Source: Rhabdophis nuchalis (lineage: Eukaryota > Chordata > Lepidosauria > Squamata > Natricidae). From it: a stretch of DNA of 64,000 nt. Position numbers and translations under genes: made by a program. Each line of letters opens with the position of its first letter. Within the stretch, counting starts at the first letter, position 1. The notes under the pieces are model-generated. The model did not search any database. It was not told the origin of the DNA and saw nothing but the letters and a program-made list of their open reading frames with translations. Where the stretch lies: assembly GCA_039707465.1 (NCBI GenBank), contig CM077644.1:99805875-99869874 (forward strand), read 5' to 3'. Shown here piece by piece: positions 12,825-24,254 of the stretch.

Positions 12825-13437
12825 CAGGTGAAACTCAAAAAATTAGAATATTGTGCAAAAGTTCATTTATTTCAGTAATGCAACTTAAAAGGTGAAACTA
12901 ATATATGAGATAAGACTCATTACATGCAAAGCAAGAGAGTTTAAGCCGTGATTTGTCATAATTGTGATGATTATGGCATACAGCTCACGAAAACCTCAAA
13001 TCCACAATCTCAGAAAATTAGAATATTACATGCAATCAATAAAACAAGGATTGTACATAGAACAATGTTGGACCTCTGAAAAGTATAAGCATGCATATGT
13101 ACTCAGTACTTGGTTTGGGCCCCTTTTGCAGCAATTACTGCCTCAGTACTGCTGAGGTATTATGGAAGACCAGGATGCTTCAATAGTGGCCTTCAGCTCT
13201 TCTGCATTGTTCCGTCTCATGTCTCTCATCTTTCTCTTGGCAATGCCCCATAGATTTTCTATGGGGTTCAGGTCAGGCAAGTTTGCTGGTCAATCAAGCA
13301 CAGTAATCCCACGGTCACTGAACCAGGTTTTGGTGCTTTTGGCAGTGTGGGCAGCTGGAAAATGAAGCTCATCTGCAGAAGGAAGCATGAAGTGCTCCAA
13401 AATCTCCTGGTAGACGACTGTGTTGACCCTGGACTTA
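12825..13437 (-). mobile_element. Tc1-like transposon, first part
   Basis: Starts with the Tc1-type end CAGGTGAAACTC after TA. The transposase-coding strand is the minus strand. The plus strand shows the antisense landmarks ATAGATTTTCTATGGGGTTC and AACCAGGTTTTGGTGCTTTT, typical of vertebrate Tc1 copies. Stops and frameshifts remove coding capacity. The element is cut at a TA (13436-13437) by the MITE at 13438-14578. Confidence 0.82.
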
Positions 13438-13903
13438 CTGTATTTTTTAGAGTATAAGACTCACTGGAGTATAAGACGCACCAAGGTTTTGAAGAGGCAA
13501 ATTACCAAAAAAAAGTAGGTAGGTAGATAGAGGGATAGAGAGGGAGAGAAAGAAAGAGAAATATAGTAGGTAGGTAGGTAGAGAGAGTAGGTAGGTAGAT
13601 AGGAAGATAAAGGAATATACAAAGAGAGAAATAGAGATAGAGAAATACGGTAGGTAGGTAGAGAGAGAGTGTGTGTGTAGGTAGATAGGTAGGTAGGTAG
13701 AAGGATAGAGAGAGAAATAGAAAAAGAGAGAGAAATACAATAGGTAAGTAGGGAGAGAGAGTGTGTGTGTAGGTAGGTAGGTAAAGGGGAAGAGAGAGAG
13801 AGAGAGAAATACAGTAGGTATGTAGGGAGAGACTGTGTGTGTAGATAGGTAGGTAGAGGGGGAGAGAGAAAGAGAAATAGAAAGAGAGAGAAATACAGTA
13901 GGG

Positions 13904-13946
<43 letters not shown>

Positions 13947-14578
13947 GTAGATTGGTAGAAGGATAAAGAGAGAGAAATATATATAGAGAGAGAAATACAG
14001 TAGGTAGGTAGAGAGAGAGTACGTAGGTAGGTTGATGTTTCCAGGTGTATTTATCCATGTCCTGGAGAAGGAAATCGCTGACAAAGCTTAGGACTTTACT
14101 TCTGCTGGGACAGAAACAGTTAAAGAGCAGGGGGGGAAATCCTTTTGCACTCTCCAAACCTCTCCAAAGCAGCCCATTTCTCCATGAAAATGGGGCCATT
14201 TGTTTTTCAAATAAAAAGTATGACTAGCCTTGGGGGGGCTTGCAGAGTGCTCCAGGGTGGTGCAAAAAAAATGAGCAAAAAACTGGCCCATTTATCATGA
14301 AAACGGGTCATTTTTGTGTCAAATAAATTGCATGAATAGCCCTATGGAGGCTTATAGAGTGCTGCTGGGGGCTGGGGGGGAGTGGCCCGATTTAGGCTAA
14401 TTTCTGCCCTCCCCAGACCTGAGGAGCTCTCTGGAAGCCTCCATAAAGCTATACACAGCCATTTTGGTGAAGGGGGTAGGGTTTCTGGAGGCAAAAAATG
14501 CTGTATTCGATGTATAAGATGCACCCAGATTTTCAGTCTCTTTTTAGAGGAAAAAAGGTTATACTCCGAAAAATACGA
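13438..14578. mobile_element. TA-flanked MITE (TATTTTTCRGAGTATAAGA family) with expanded microsatellite
   Basis: Inverted ends CTGTATTTTTTAGAGTATAA and TTATACTCCGAAAAATACGA sit between TA dinucleotides (13436-13437, 14579-14580), as for Tc1/mariner-type targets. About 500 bp of the interior (13509-14030) is a compound GTAG/GAGA/GT microsatellite. The two 250- and 207-residue ORFs on the minus strand are translations of this simple repeat. A second copy in opposite orientation lies at 47947-48894. Confidence 0.82.
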
Positions 14579-14580
14579 TA

Positions 14581-14833
14581 ATGAAGCATAGTGGTCCAAA
14601 GTCCTGTTGCTCAGTGGTCCAAAGTCCTCTTTTCTGATGAGAGCAACTTTTGGAAACCAAGGACACAGAGTATGGAGGAAGAATAGAGAGGCACACACTG
14701 CAAGATGCTTGAAGTACAGTGTGAAGTTTCCACAGTCTACGTTGATTTGGGGAGCCATGTCATCTGCTGGTGTTGGTCCAGTATTTGGCACCTGCCCACA
14801 CTGCCAAAAGCACCAAAACCTGGTTCAATATGC
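14581..14833 (+). pseudogene. Tc1-like transposase fragment, inverted relative to the first part
   Basis: The first 16 bp after the MITE continue the antisense element. At a shared CAGTGGNCCAA motif the sequence switches to the sense strand and encodes a DDE-transposase middle segment (SGPKSSFLMRATF, then LIWGAMSSAGVGP). A further jump near 14790 joins to the inverted AACCTGGTT segment. The halves of this transposon therefore lie head to head, with internal deletion. It is inactive. Confidence 0.75.
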
Positions 14834-14835
14834 GC

Positions 14836-14992
14836 AGGAGGAGTGAAGCGTGGTCACCTCATGGCTGCCGCTGTGTTGCAATGTTTTCAGGGAGGGCTTA
14901 TTTGGGGGGGAGGGCTTATTTTAGCACATGCGCTCAAAAGCCTGCTTGGGCTTATTATTCGGGGAGGTCTTATTTTCAGTGAAACAGGGTAA
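14836..14992. mobile_element. MITE end fragment (gggcttatttt family)
   Basis: Repeated GGCTTATTTT blocks and the terminal CAGTGAAACAGGGTA resemble the end of a widespread reptile MITE. The other end is missing, so the fragment is truncated against the Tc1 debris. Confidence 0.55.
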
Positions 14993-15002
14993 TAGTATTG
15001 AT

Positions 15003-15125
15003 TGATCGTTTATATGCCATCAAGTCATTTCTGACTCATAGTGACCCCATAGATAGATTTTTTTCATGCGATCTATCCCTACCCTTGTTCTTCAGGGCTG
15101 TCAACAGGACACTTTAGTATAACTA
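15003..15125. repeat. Old interspersed repeat (tgccatcaagtcattt motif)
   Basis: The string GCCATCAAGTCATTTCTGAC followed by catagtgacccca resembles a recurrent SINE/LINE-derived vertebrate repeat. I cannot name the family with confidence. Confidence 0.4.
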
Positions 15126-17500
15126 AGTTTATCCAAATTGCTGATGGTTTTCCTCTTCTTCTTTTTCCTTCTACTTTACTGAATATTGGAGTCTTTTACA
15201 GAGAGCCAAATCTTTGCATTATGTATCCAAAGTAGGATATTTTCAGTCTGGTCATTTGTGCCTCTAGTGAGATCTCTGGCTTCTTTTGTTTGATGTTTCA
15301 TTGATTTGTTTTCTTGATTATTCTTGATATACTCATGTCTATGGTATCTTTCAATGGTATTCCCCAACATCAAAATTCAAAGACATCAATAGTCTTGCTT
15401 CTTTGACAGAAGGACAGAATCCAGACATTCATTGATTGCTTTAAGTGTTTTAATAGTTACAGCCATATTTATTTAATGGATGGGTGGGTGGGTGGAAGAC
15501 AGGGGGAGGGAGGGGGAGGGAGGGGAGGACACTTAAAAACATCACAAGAAGTTGAACCATTGGTATGTTTTAAACCTTATCAAAGATAATAGTTTTGGGT
15601 GAATCAGTAATCTCCGTTTATTTTTTACAGAGGATATTTGAAGCAAGATTAGGACTGAAGATCACAGGTTCTTCTAAGCATAATTTGAAATGGGGAAACT
15701 AAAGCCTTTCACCTTTCCTCAGCACCTAGGACCAAAATATCCCCATATAGATCAGGGTGGAAACTTTTAAAATAGTTTAATTGCCTTCCTGTGATCTGGC
15801 AAGGTAGAGAGTCTTTTCACTGATAATAGGGAAACTTAACAGTCGCCTGGACTATAATAGCTCTCCATCAGACAAGTTAAGGGGTTTCTGTAGTGAGGAT
15901 TGACAGCTTACCCATTTTCCATAGCAATGGATTCTATCCAATTTTAGAAATGAAGGGCAATGCTAAAGTGTCTCTCTCAATGTTTTGTAGTCAAAAGTGA
16001 CAGCAAATGTCACTTTGCTAGAGATCTAGCAAATGCCACCTAGCCGCCACCTGAGCAGACAATGAATTTCTACGAGCAGGATGAATGGGAGGGAAAAGTC
16101 ATCATGGTAATGCTGAGTTTCAGGAACAGCCTTGAGGGAAAATATCCCCAGTCAGATCCTCTCCTAAGCTCCACCCCCAAGAAATCATCACACTCAGTTA
16201 ATTGGCTCTCCATATAGATTCTGGCTGCATTACAGCTAGAGGGTAACAGATTCCCCATTCTGCTATAAGTGGAATCAGACGGCTATCTCCTGTCACCCAT
16301 ATTCCCATGAGGCATTGTCAAAAGAATGTTGCTGTTTTAGCAACATTTTGAAAAATGAATAATTGATTACGAAGTTCTCTCTATCCCTAGTTCCATGCTA
16401 AACAAGGGTGGGAAACTTACCACAAACATGTCAGACATTCATTGATGCTGAACTGATGCCACAGCTCTGTCATTCATACACACAAACACATACATACATA
16501 TATACAAATAAAGATGCCCCCACACAATATTCAGTATTTATTAATTTTTCATAGATACCAGATTATGTGTATTTGCCTTCAATTTTTGTTCTTTAATTAA
16601 AACAACAATGATCATGGTCAAATAATCATTTATTCTAGTGCTGTTATTTCAAAAACCTTTGAAATCCAAAAGGTTTGTCTGTGTGCATTTGTGAGTGATG
16701 GTAAAAGAAAAATCTTTAAATATTAAACAGACCAGGAATGGATTATATCAGACCCAGTTTCATAACCATAATGCACTATGCTTAGAGCTCAATAGCTTTT
16801 CCCCCATTGCGCATTTAAGCACCAGCTATCCAAAGGGTGCCTTGCATTTTAAAATAGACTCCGTTTCATTACACTAGTTGTTTTCTTCCCTTGTGGAAAA
16901 AAACCCAAAACAAAACCCTCACTCAGATATATATCTTTATTTTAATTTCCCAGATAGCAAAACCCCTGTGGGATAATCTCCTAGCAATCCATATGTGAAG
17001 GCAGGTTTTCAGTTCAGCAAATCCTCAAGTTATTTGATTTGATCTCAGAACAATTTAATTGAAACAACGGAAAGCCACAAAGTATAGTTCTTACATGCAT
17101 CTCTTTAAGGTTAATGAAAGATAGTTTTAAAATAATGAAAACAACCTTATGGCCAATAGGTGAACTCATATTCATATTCAATCAATCCAGGATTTTCAAT
17201 CCTCAAACAGCATATTAAATATAATCTTGGGAACTGGTTCACATTGCATTGTGAACATTGAACTGATTGCATCAAGGCTGTTTTATAGGCAGCACATAAG
17301 CAAAATCCTTGGTACATTCAGAACAGCATGGTTAAAAATATTTTCCCTCAACTTGCTGGAAAGGCAGAATAGAAATTTCTACCATTAAATAAACAGTAAA
17401 AATCAAATTATTAGCAGACCAGAAAAGACAATGTTGGTTGGTTTGGGACTGTGATATTGGAGTAGGCTTGATTTGAATGAATAGTTCTTTCTATTTTACC
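15126..17500. other. Unique DNA without recognised gene
   Basis: Apart from G-rich (GGGTG)/(GGGA) runs near 15480-15530 and a (CATA)-like tract near 16480-16505, no repeat end, exon-like ORF or RNA gene is visible. Confidence 0.5.
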
Positions 17501-17755
17501 TTATTTATTTATGCAATAGTTTATTTTACACTTTTCCCCAGAAGCTCAAGGCAATATTCATCTACTTTATATTCACTGTGTTGTCCCATGAGGGGAATTT
17601 AGGAGAGAGAATGAGAGAGAGCAGGGGAAAGAGAGGGAGGGAGAGAGGGAGACTGGCCCCAAACCCAATTCACTTCAATGCCTAAAGATGGAATTCAACC
17701 TGAATTCCCCAAGTCCTAATGCAATACCTGGATTTAACATCACACTGCCCCTTCC
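17500..17755 (-). mobile_element. Degraded SINE (Sauria-like)
   Basis: The plus strand begins with TTATTTATTTAT (reversed tail) and contains ctggccccaaa and atggaattcaacctgaat, matching the order of the SINE at 7223-7466 in the same orientation. A purine-rich GAGA tract has expanded at 17605-17650. Divergence is high. Confidence 0.45.
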
Positions 17756-18075
17756 TCTGTAATGAATTCAATGAAACTGAATTCCAAAAAATAAAAGCAA
17801 ATTATGTGTGTTTCTTTATTGCGATGCCCAGTAGAGATTGAGCAGCCCAAGCTGAAATAATGGCTATCGCCTTGCTTCCTGCCACAGGCTCATTTGCCTC
17901 CCACAACAAGTCCTGCTTCCCATGGCAAGATTCGTGTGAAAATGCATCCCACATCCTTACTGGAACTCCTTGCAAAACGTACTGAAAATGTGACTGCATC
18001 ACAATCCATTAAGTGGATTTGCTGTAGTTGGGTTAACTGACCAGATTCGAGGAGAGTCTCAGTTGAGAGTCTTGC

Positions 18076-18719
18076 TGTTGTGACCTGCCAGCTGCAAGAG
18101 GAGCTGGTGGCAGATTCAGACAATGAGGAGGTTGGGAAGGAACTTGGGCCAGCTCTGGAGTCTGGGGAAGCCTCTGATAGATGCTCTGTGTCAGACACAA
18201 AAATAGAACCAGGGCCATCAGACATTTTCCAGCTACTAGAGAGGCAAATGCCTTTGGAGGCTGAGATAAGTGGGGAAGAAGAACAGCTGGGGACTGTTCC
18301 AGATGTGCATAATCACAGAATTATTAGGAGAGGAGAACTGAGGACAAGGAATCAATGGGAAGCAAGGCACACACGGACACCGAATAGCTCTTCTCTGACT
18401 GGGGAATAAATAGAAGGAAAGGGGAGTGGTGGTCGTAGGAGACAACAGTTTGGATTTCTGAAGATTTGACTCATCGTGTTTCATGCTTCAGAGATTGCTT
18501 GCCAGAACTTAATTTGCAGCTTTGTGTCTGGGAGCTCATGGCCTGGCAGGGAATTATCGCAAGGAATTGATAAGATCTGTTACTCCAGTTAACTCTTTGA
18601 AGGACTATTGCCTAGACTTTTTGGTGTGTGAATGCCATTAATTCACAGGAGATAAATAAAGAGGGGTTTTTCATGACAAGAAGTCTGTTTCTTCTGTCTG
18701 CTCAGACTGGGTCAGAACA
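18076..18719 (+). mobile_element. Solo LTR, probably Gypsy-type
   Basis: 644-bp sequence bounded by TGTTGTGACC and GGTCAGAACA (TG..CA ends). Flanking 5-mers CTTGC (18071-18075) and ATTGC (18720-18724) match at 4 of 5. A polyadenylation signal AATAAA lies near 18655 and a promoter-like GGAATAAATAG near 18402, in the expected order. No internal region flanks it, so it is the remnant of LTR-LTR recombination. The family call is from recall. The 109-residue ORF inside is not a known protein. Confidence 0.65.
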
Positions 18720-18959
18720 ATTGCTGGATCATTTCTACTTCTATTCCTTCTGCCAATACCTTTATGCCCATTAATCGCACCAACCTTAAACTAATTTATT
18801 TAAGAATAACAAACTCGTGCAGGTTCAGGATTCATGAACCTAAATTTTTGCCATGTTATATTAAATAATATGGACAACCAACTGAATACTGTCTTGTCTC
18901 ACAGCTATACATGATATAGCCAAAAAGATGAAGAAACGGGAGTTTAAAAGATAACTGAT

Positions 18960-19330
18960 TAAAAATTCCTCTATTTTGCCATTTACTAAGTTTATCTCGC
19001 TTTCAAATTATAAATGCTTTCACTCACTTGTACTGTAAGTGTTTAAAAATATTTGCGAACTACAGAGGCATTCCCTTGAGCCCTTCCGATCAGGCATTAT
19101 TTATTGAAGATAAGTGTGTCTCACTTCTTTAATATACCACTCCATAAGGCAGCCAACAACCTAGCATCTCAATTTAATAAATAAATCAACCAGCCAAAGT
19201 AAAGCAAAGCAATTACCCAAAATAAAGCACTCTCCAGCTTCATTGATCGACTAAGAACCTCATGTTTCAGACTCTCTTATTGAAACCGATTGGATTCAAG
19301 AAGATGCAGCATCTTTCTCATTCGTAATGT
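18960..19330. other. Non-repetitive, possible conserved non-coding DNA
   Basis: Mixed composition without transposon signatures or long ORFs. It is a candidate regulatory sequence only by appearance. Confidence 0.25.
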
Positions 19331-19765
19331 TCTGCCAGGTAAATATTGCTTTTACAACATATGGGGAAAGAGCAATATCTTCACAAAGTTCTATAGGGAT
19401 TTTGTTCTCATGAGCCATGAGAGAGGTATTGAAAAACAAATACCGTCTGACTTATGAAGGACTTTAGAACTCATTGGAAGACAAAGCAACTTCTCGTAAC
19501 TGAGGTCCAAAGTTCAATCTCTGGCATTCCCAGATAGAAGGATGGTCATTTCAGCTTAGAATATTTGCAGGTCACAGCAGACAACGTGGGGCTAAAATGG
19601 CTTAACGGTTTCTAAATTTATATTTCTTTTTTAAGCTTCACAAGTTAAGCCAATCATCCACTCTATTAAATTATCAAAGGAAAATTAAAATATTGCTTCT
19701 AAATTCTACCCTTGCTAAATTTTTGGAAAAAGTTATTATTTTTTTCTCCAGGTTGGCTTAAAATA

Positions 19766-19829
19766 ATGGCTTTTGTCCACATAACCAAGTTCTGCAACAA
19801 TAGAACTTGGTTATGTGGACAACAGCCAT
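19766..19829. other. Near-perfect 28-bp stem hairpin
   Basis: Arms 19766-19793 and 19802-19829 are complementary over 28 bp with one mismatch, separated by the 8-base loop GCAACAAT. The arms contain CCACATAACCAAGTTCT and its complement. No transposon ends or target duplications surround it. It could be a pre-miRNA-like hairpin or a local template-switch product. Confidence 0.8.
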
Positions 19830-20274
19830 CTGGATATAATTCAGAGACATCCATTAAACAAAAACTTTATTGTTACTTTTCGAATAAAACATTCAAGAAT
19901 ATTCAATATTTGGATAAGAATCCAAGGTTTAAATTCCTGCTGAAATGTTATGTCAATTGACCACAACCAACTTTTTTTTAGAGGGGGGAAAGCAGGCCCC
20001 TCCTAATCTGTATTGCACAGATGAGAAAGTCCACATATGCATATCAGCATGACATGCAGAATTTCTCCTAGTCAAATACAGAGGACAATCCAGCTTTCAT
20101 GTAATGTGTATAAACAACAATGTTCAACACCCTTTGTCTGATATCTATGCATGACTCACCCTCCCCAAGCCCTCCTCCTCTTCCTCCTCCTCCATAGTAA
20201 TTCAGCAGTGATGTTCCACTAAACTGGGTTCATCAATTTATTTTATACAATATATTATTCCTTCATGTTGTAAG

Positions 20275-20760
20275 ATCCCAAGCATGAACTCTGCTATCTG
20301 TCCATCCATCCATCTATCCATCCATCCATCCATCTATCATATTTATATGGCTACCCATCTCATATATATAACATTGCAAGTAAAACAGAATGAAAACAGA
20401 ATAGAAATGCATCCAATTAGTACAAACAAAAGTAAAACAAAATAGTTCCAACAGCACTCATACTATGCCACAATCAGCATAACCAAGAAAGAGGCGTATC
20501 CACACTACCAGGGGCTCACACCTGATGGCAGAATTCTGTTTTTTAATTCCTTGCAAGTCAAAGCAAATCTGATTTTTTGGAGGCGGGGGAATGGTGTTTT
20601 TTTAGAATGGGTACTATGGCAGAAAAGGCCTCTTCTTGGACCTCTCCTTTTGGCCCAAGACCATGTGTCTTCCATAGATCTAGAAGTCCAGAAAATTTCT
20701 ACGATATGTGAATGATCTTCTAGAAGATTCAAAATCCTTCACTACTTGCTCAGTAGCCAA
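20275..20760 (-). mobile_element. LINE 3' fragment with (GGAT)n tail
   Basis: On the minus strand the 3' end reads gagatgggtagccatataaat followed by a (GGAT/AGAT)n tail (20299-20338 on plus), typical of a CR1/L3-type LINE end. The 75-residue minus ORF upstream is probably decayed LINE sequence. I cannot assign it firmly. Confidence 0.4.
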
Positions 20761-21874
20761 ATGTTGTGTTGCCACAAGGAAAATACAGTAAGGCATAGTT
20801 ACAGGAATAATCAGTGCTGACTTATGCACTATTTCAGATTCAATATGCAGATTCTACAATTGTATTATTTTGTTTTAAGTGACATAATTTTTTTCATACA
20901 TTGTATTATTTTAGATGTTACTTGCAGAGTTTATTAAAATAGATTTTTTCAATAATTTATATTACACTTTTTATTAGGTTTATTGGTTTTTATTATAGAG
21001 ACTTCTTGCTATGTTGTTATTTTACCTCATCTTTTTTTTAAAACTTTCATTGTATATTTTGTAAATTTAGCGGGTAACCTACTGAATAAACTTTACTTAC
21101 TACTAATCTACTTTTAAACTTTATTTGATGGGGAGGATTATCTTAACTTTAGGGTAATCTTCTTTCCATATGTAAAAATGTGTTTATTTCAGTTCCTTCT
21201 AGGTATGTAAGAGAGTTTATCAAAGCTATTGAGTTTTTCCAAAATATAACAAAATACCAGTAGATGCCCATGGGATGATCACATACATTTATTCCCATAG
21301 AAGAACAACAGATTCATTTGTGCCAATAGCAAGTGTGATTCACCACCCTGAAAAAAACCCCACAAATATTTTCCATACCTAAACAGTTTAGGTAATAAAA
21401 ATAAATGGTATTCAGAAAAACAACTGTCTTTTTTACCGCATAGTTCCTGATTCTTTCCCTCTAAAATCATAATCCTCTGTATGGAATGGTTGCTACAGAC
21501 AGGATTAGAAAAATTCAAATCTGAAAATGATCATTTCAGAAGCAAATGATCCACTGCAAATAATATAAATAATACCCCTGGAACATATATTGATATAACT
21601 TCTTGATATATACAACAGTTTAGCTTTCAAAGTTTTGGATTTTTTTCCTGACAATAGTAACGCTACTTCTGGTTGAGACATGCATTCAGTAATCCGTTCT
21701 GCAGTCCCCCGGTCAACTGCCCATCTAGCCTCTGATTTCCAGTGAAGGAGAATTCATACTTCCTTGGGCAGTATTTATTACAGAAAAAGCTCTTATCACC
21801 ATTTTTCTTGAAGTCCAATTGAAATCTACTTCCTTATCATTAAAGCCTTTGGTTTGTGGTTCTATCTTCTAAAA

Positions 21875-21996
21875 CAGGGGTGTTACCCTCACATTGTCAC
21901 ACTGTTGTCACATAACGTATTTCAACTTCCTTCCCTTTGCTAAAATGGCCAACATGTGGCACATTTGTCCCGCGGCTGATGAGTTTGACACCTCTG
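21875..21996. mobile_element. hAT MITE, CAGGGGTGT family
   Basis: Ends CAGGGGTGTTA and GTTTGACACCTCTG, with perfect 8-bp duplications TTCTAAAA (21867-21874, 21997-22004). Confidence 0.88.
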
Positions 21997-22030
21997 TTCT
22001 AAAACAACAATCCTGCTCCATCTGCTACAT

Positions 22031-22159
22031 CAGGGGTATCAAACTCATATCATGACAGCAGTTTCACATGATGTGCCAGGACGTTTTCCCCCTTCGCTAA
22101 ATCGGGCATGGGCAGTATGTGACACACCCGGCCCATGGGCTGGAAGTTTGACAGCCCTG
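22031..22159. mobile_element. hAT MITE, CAGGGGTATCAAAC copy
   Basis: Ends CAGGGGTATCAAAC and GTTTGACAGCCCTG, with perfect 8-bp duplications TGCTACAT (22023-22030, 22160-22167). It lies only 34 bp from the related copy at 21875. Confidence 0.88.
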
Positions 22160-22169
22160 TGCTACATGA

Positions 22170-23790
22170 TATCCCTAAAATGTCTACAAGAAGAGGGGTG
22201 GCACAGAGAAGAACTGGTGATGGGAGAGGCAGGAATATGGCCCAAAATATCATTGCAGTGTGCACAGAGGGGTAGAAATGCAAAACTCTATGGAAGCGTT
22301 ACAGACAACATCCAAGCCATAACGCCCCTCATTAGATTAGACATGATTTGGAGGCTATATCTTTTATATCCCTAACTTAGGTATTACATTGGATCCTGGT
22401 TTTATTTCTAAAACCTTTATGGAACAACAACAACAAATGACAAAAACATTTTAAAAACTCCAACTCTACTTCTTGACAATTGCATTGATTTTACAGATAA
22501 TGTTTTTATGTGCCCTACTTTTAGATTTTTGACATTCTATGTTTCTATCCCTGGTATAGCTTCAGACTGACAATGGACACATGGATCTCACAAAGATCAA
22601 TGGGAAAGTTAGACTTTGTTTAATTTCTAGTATGCAGATATCAATTATCTAAAGTATCTTTTGGTGGAAACCAAAATAAATAAATACCCACCACCATGTA
22701 TTACACATCTTTTCGAAATTTCTTTCTAGTCTTGTGTTAGCTACTTTTGTAAGACAAGTATATAAATGAATTATCAGATGGAAGAAAGCAATGATTTGGA
22801 AAACCAACAGAGTTTCTAAAATGAATGAGATGGAAAGCCAAGGAGGGGCAGAAATGGATATAGGGGATAAAGGAAGGTAGGAAACTAGTAAAACTTTGCT
22901 GTTTTTCTTTTGTTTGTTTGTTTTAGCTTGGAGTGTGTTAATTAAGTTAAAAGGTCTGGCAAGATTTCATTGGGCCTCTTCTTTTTAATCGCTTGTTTTT
23001 GAATACTAAAATTTCATTTAAAAAAAAAAACCACATTCAATTAACAGTATAATAGTGTGCTTGACTGCTTTTTCAGCTGCATGACTAAACTACACCTGAT
23101 ATAACAACCTGGTCCTGTCTACAGACCAAAAATTTAAAAGGCCCACAGCTAGTATTTTTTGCAACTAGCATTTACAAAAGTGAGTTTCAATTTACATATA
23201 CAACAATTATCAGCTAGTAAGGTGTCTATTTTTCTTTCATTGTATTTTATTTCCAGAAGGAAAACACAGTGAAAAACAATGCTGTTCATTCATGGACCAT
23301 CAGGCATCTTCACAACTGTTTAAATTACTGAGCCATTTGGAAATAATAGACACTATGGAATACATATAAGTAACTCTTAGGCTATAAATGATGTGACCTT
23401 TTCTCTGGGTCTAATAATGATTCCTCTTGAGATTCATTTCAGCTTTCTGCCTCAGGGAATCTGACACCAGTCACCTGCCAAAGCAACAAACTCTTCTTGA
23501 CGTATTTTAGCTTTCTATGAAGGTGTAGATTCCTGCGAAGGCCTCTGGTTATAACAATTCTGAAGGTGTCATGTGAATAGAGACTGGTATGAAGGGTTGG
23601 GTAAGATTTGCACTCTCACTAATCCTAGTGTAGGGCTACTTTAAAAGTCCCACTTTTTTTGACAAGGCACACATTCCTTAATTTGGCCTTGAATGCCTTC
23701 GGTCCATTTTATGAGGAAAAAGTATAGATTTAAATTATACAACAAAGAAGCATATAAAAAAAAATTGTGTGTTTTAAATCAGGGTTAATG
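22170..23790. other. Unique DNA
   Basis: No gene or clear repeat. A run of A lies at 23020-23030. Confidence 0.5.
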
Positions 23791-23794
23791 CTGT

Positions 23795-24250
23795 GCAGTT
23801 CTTAGTGGTCTCTAAGTTTGGTTGTTTTCTTGCAGATGTTTCATTACCCAAGTAGATAACATCTTCAATGCTAGAAAGGAATGGATTTGCTTCTGTTTAT
23901 ATAAAGTGGCTTGTTGGTGGGAATATTGTTTTCCTCTTGACAGTTCCTTGATTATAGTGTTGGTTACTGTTTGATTATCAGCCTGGTATTAATCCCTACA
24001 TATATGAGTGTTGATTCCTGGAAAGGGAGGGTTTTTTGCTCTCAAAAGGGAACCTTTTGGCTTTTAAATTGACTCTTTTGAATCCTATGTAAATTTTGTT
24101 TATCTTGATGCGCCTGTTGATGGCTGATTTGTCTGAGTGCTAGGCTTCCCGAAAACAATGATCAATGAACACCAAGGTCTCCATGATGCAACCTGAGCTA
24201 CAAATACTCTCTTCTTTTGAAGACAAAATTTTCAGAGGCTTTTGTGTTAG
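23795..24250 (-). mobile_element. Possible Penelope-like element tail
   Basis: The minus strand contains gggtaatgaaacatctgcaa followed by gaaaacaaccaaacttagag, a motif recurring at the 3' ends of Penelope-like copies in reptiles (recalled, not searched). Nearby caccaaggtctccat resembles caccaaggactccaaag at 44183 in the Penelope remnant. No reading frame is left. Confidence 0.4.
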
Positions 24251-24254
24251 AATG

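Noticed and set aside
13447..14199. 250-residue minus-strand ORF
   Set aside because: Leu/Ser/Tyr/Thr-rich product of the GTAG/GAGA/GT microsatellite inside a MITE; no domain.
18080..18409. 109-residue acidic ORF
   Set aside because: Sits inside a probable solo LTR, without known domain.
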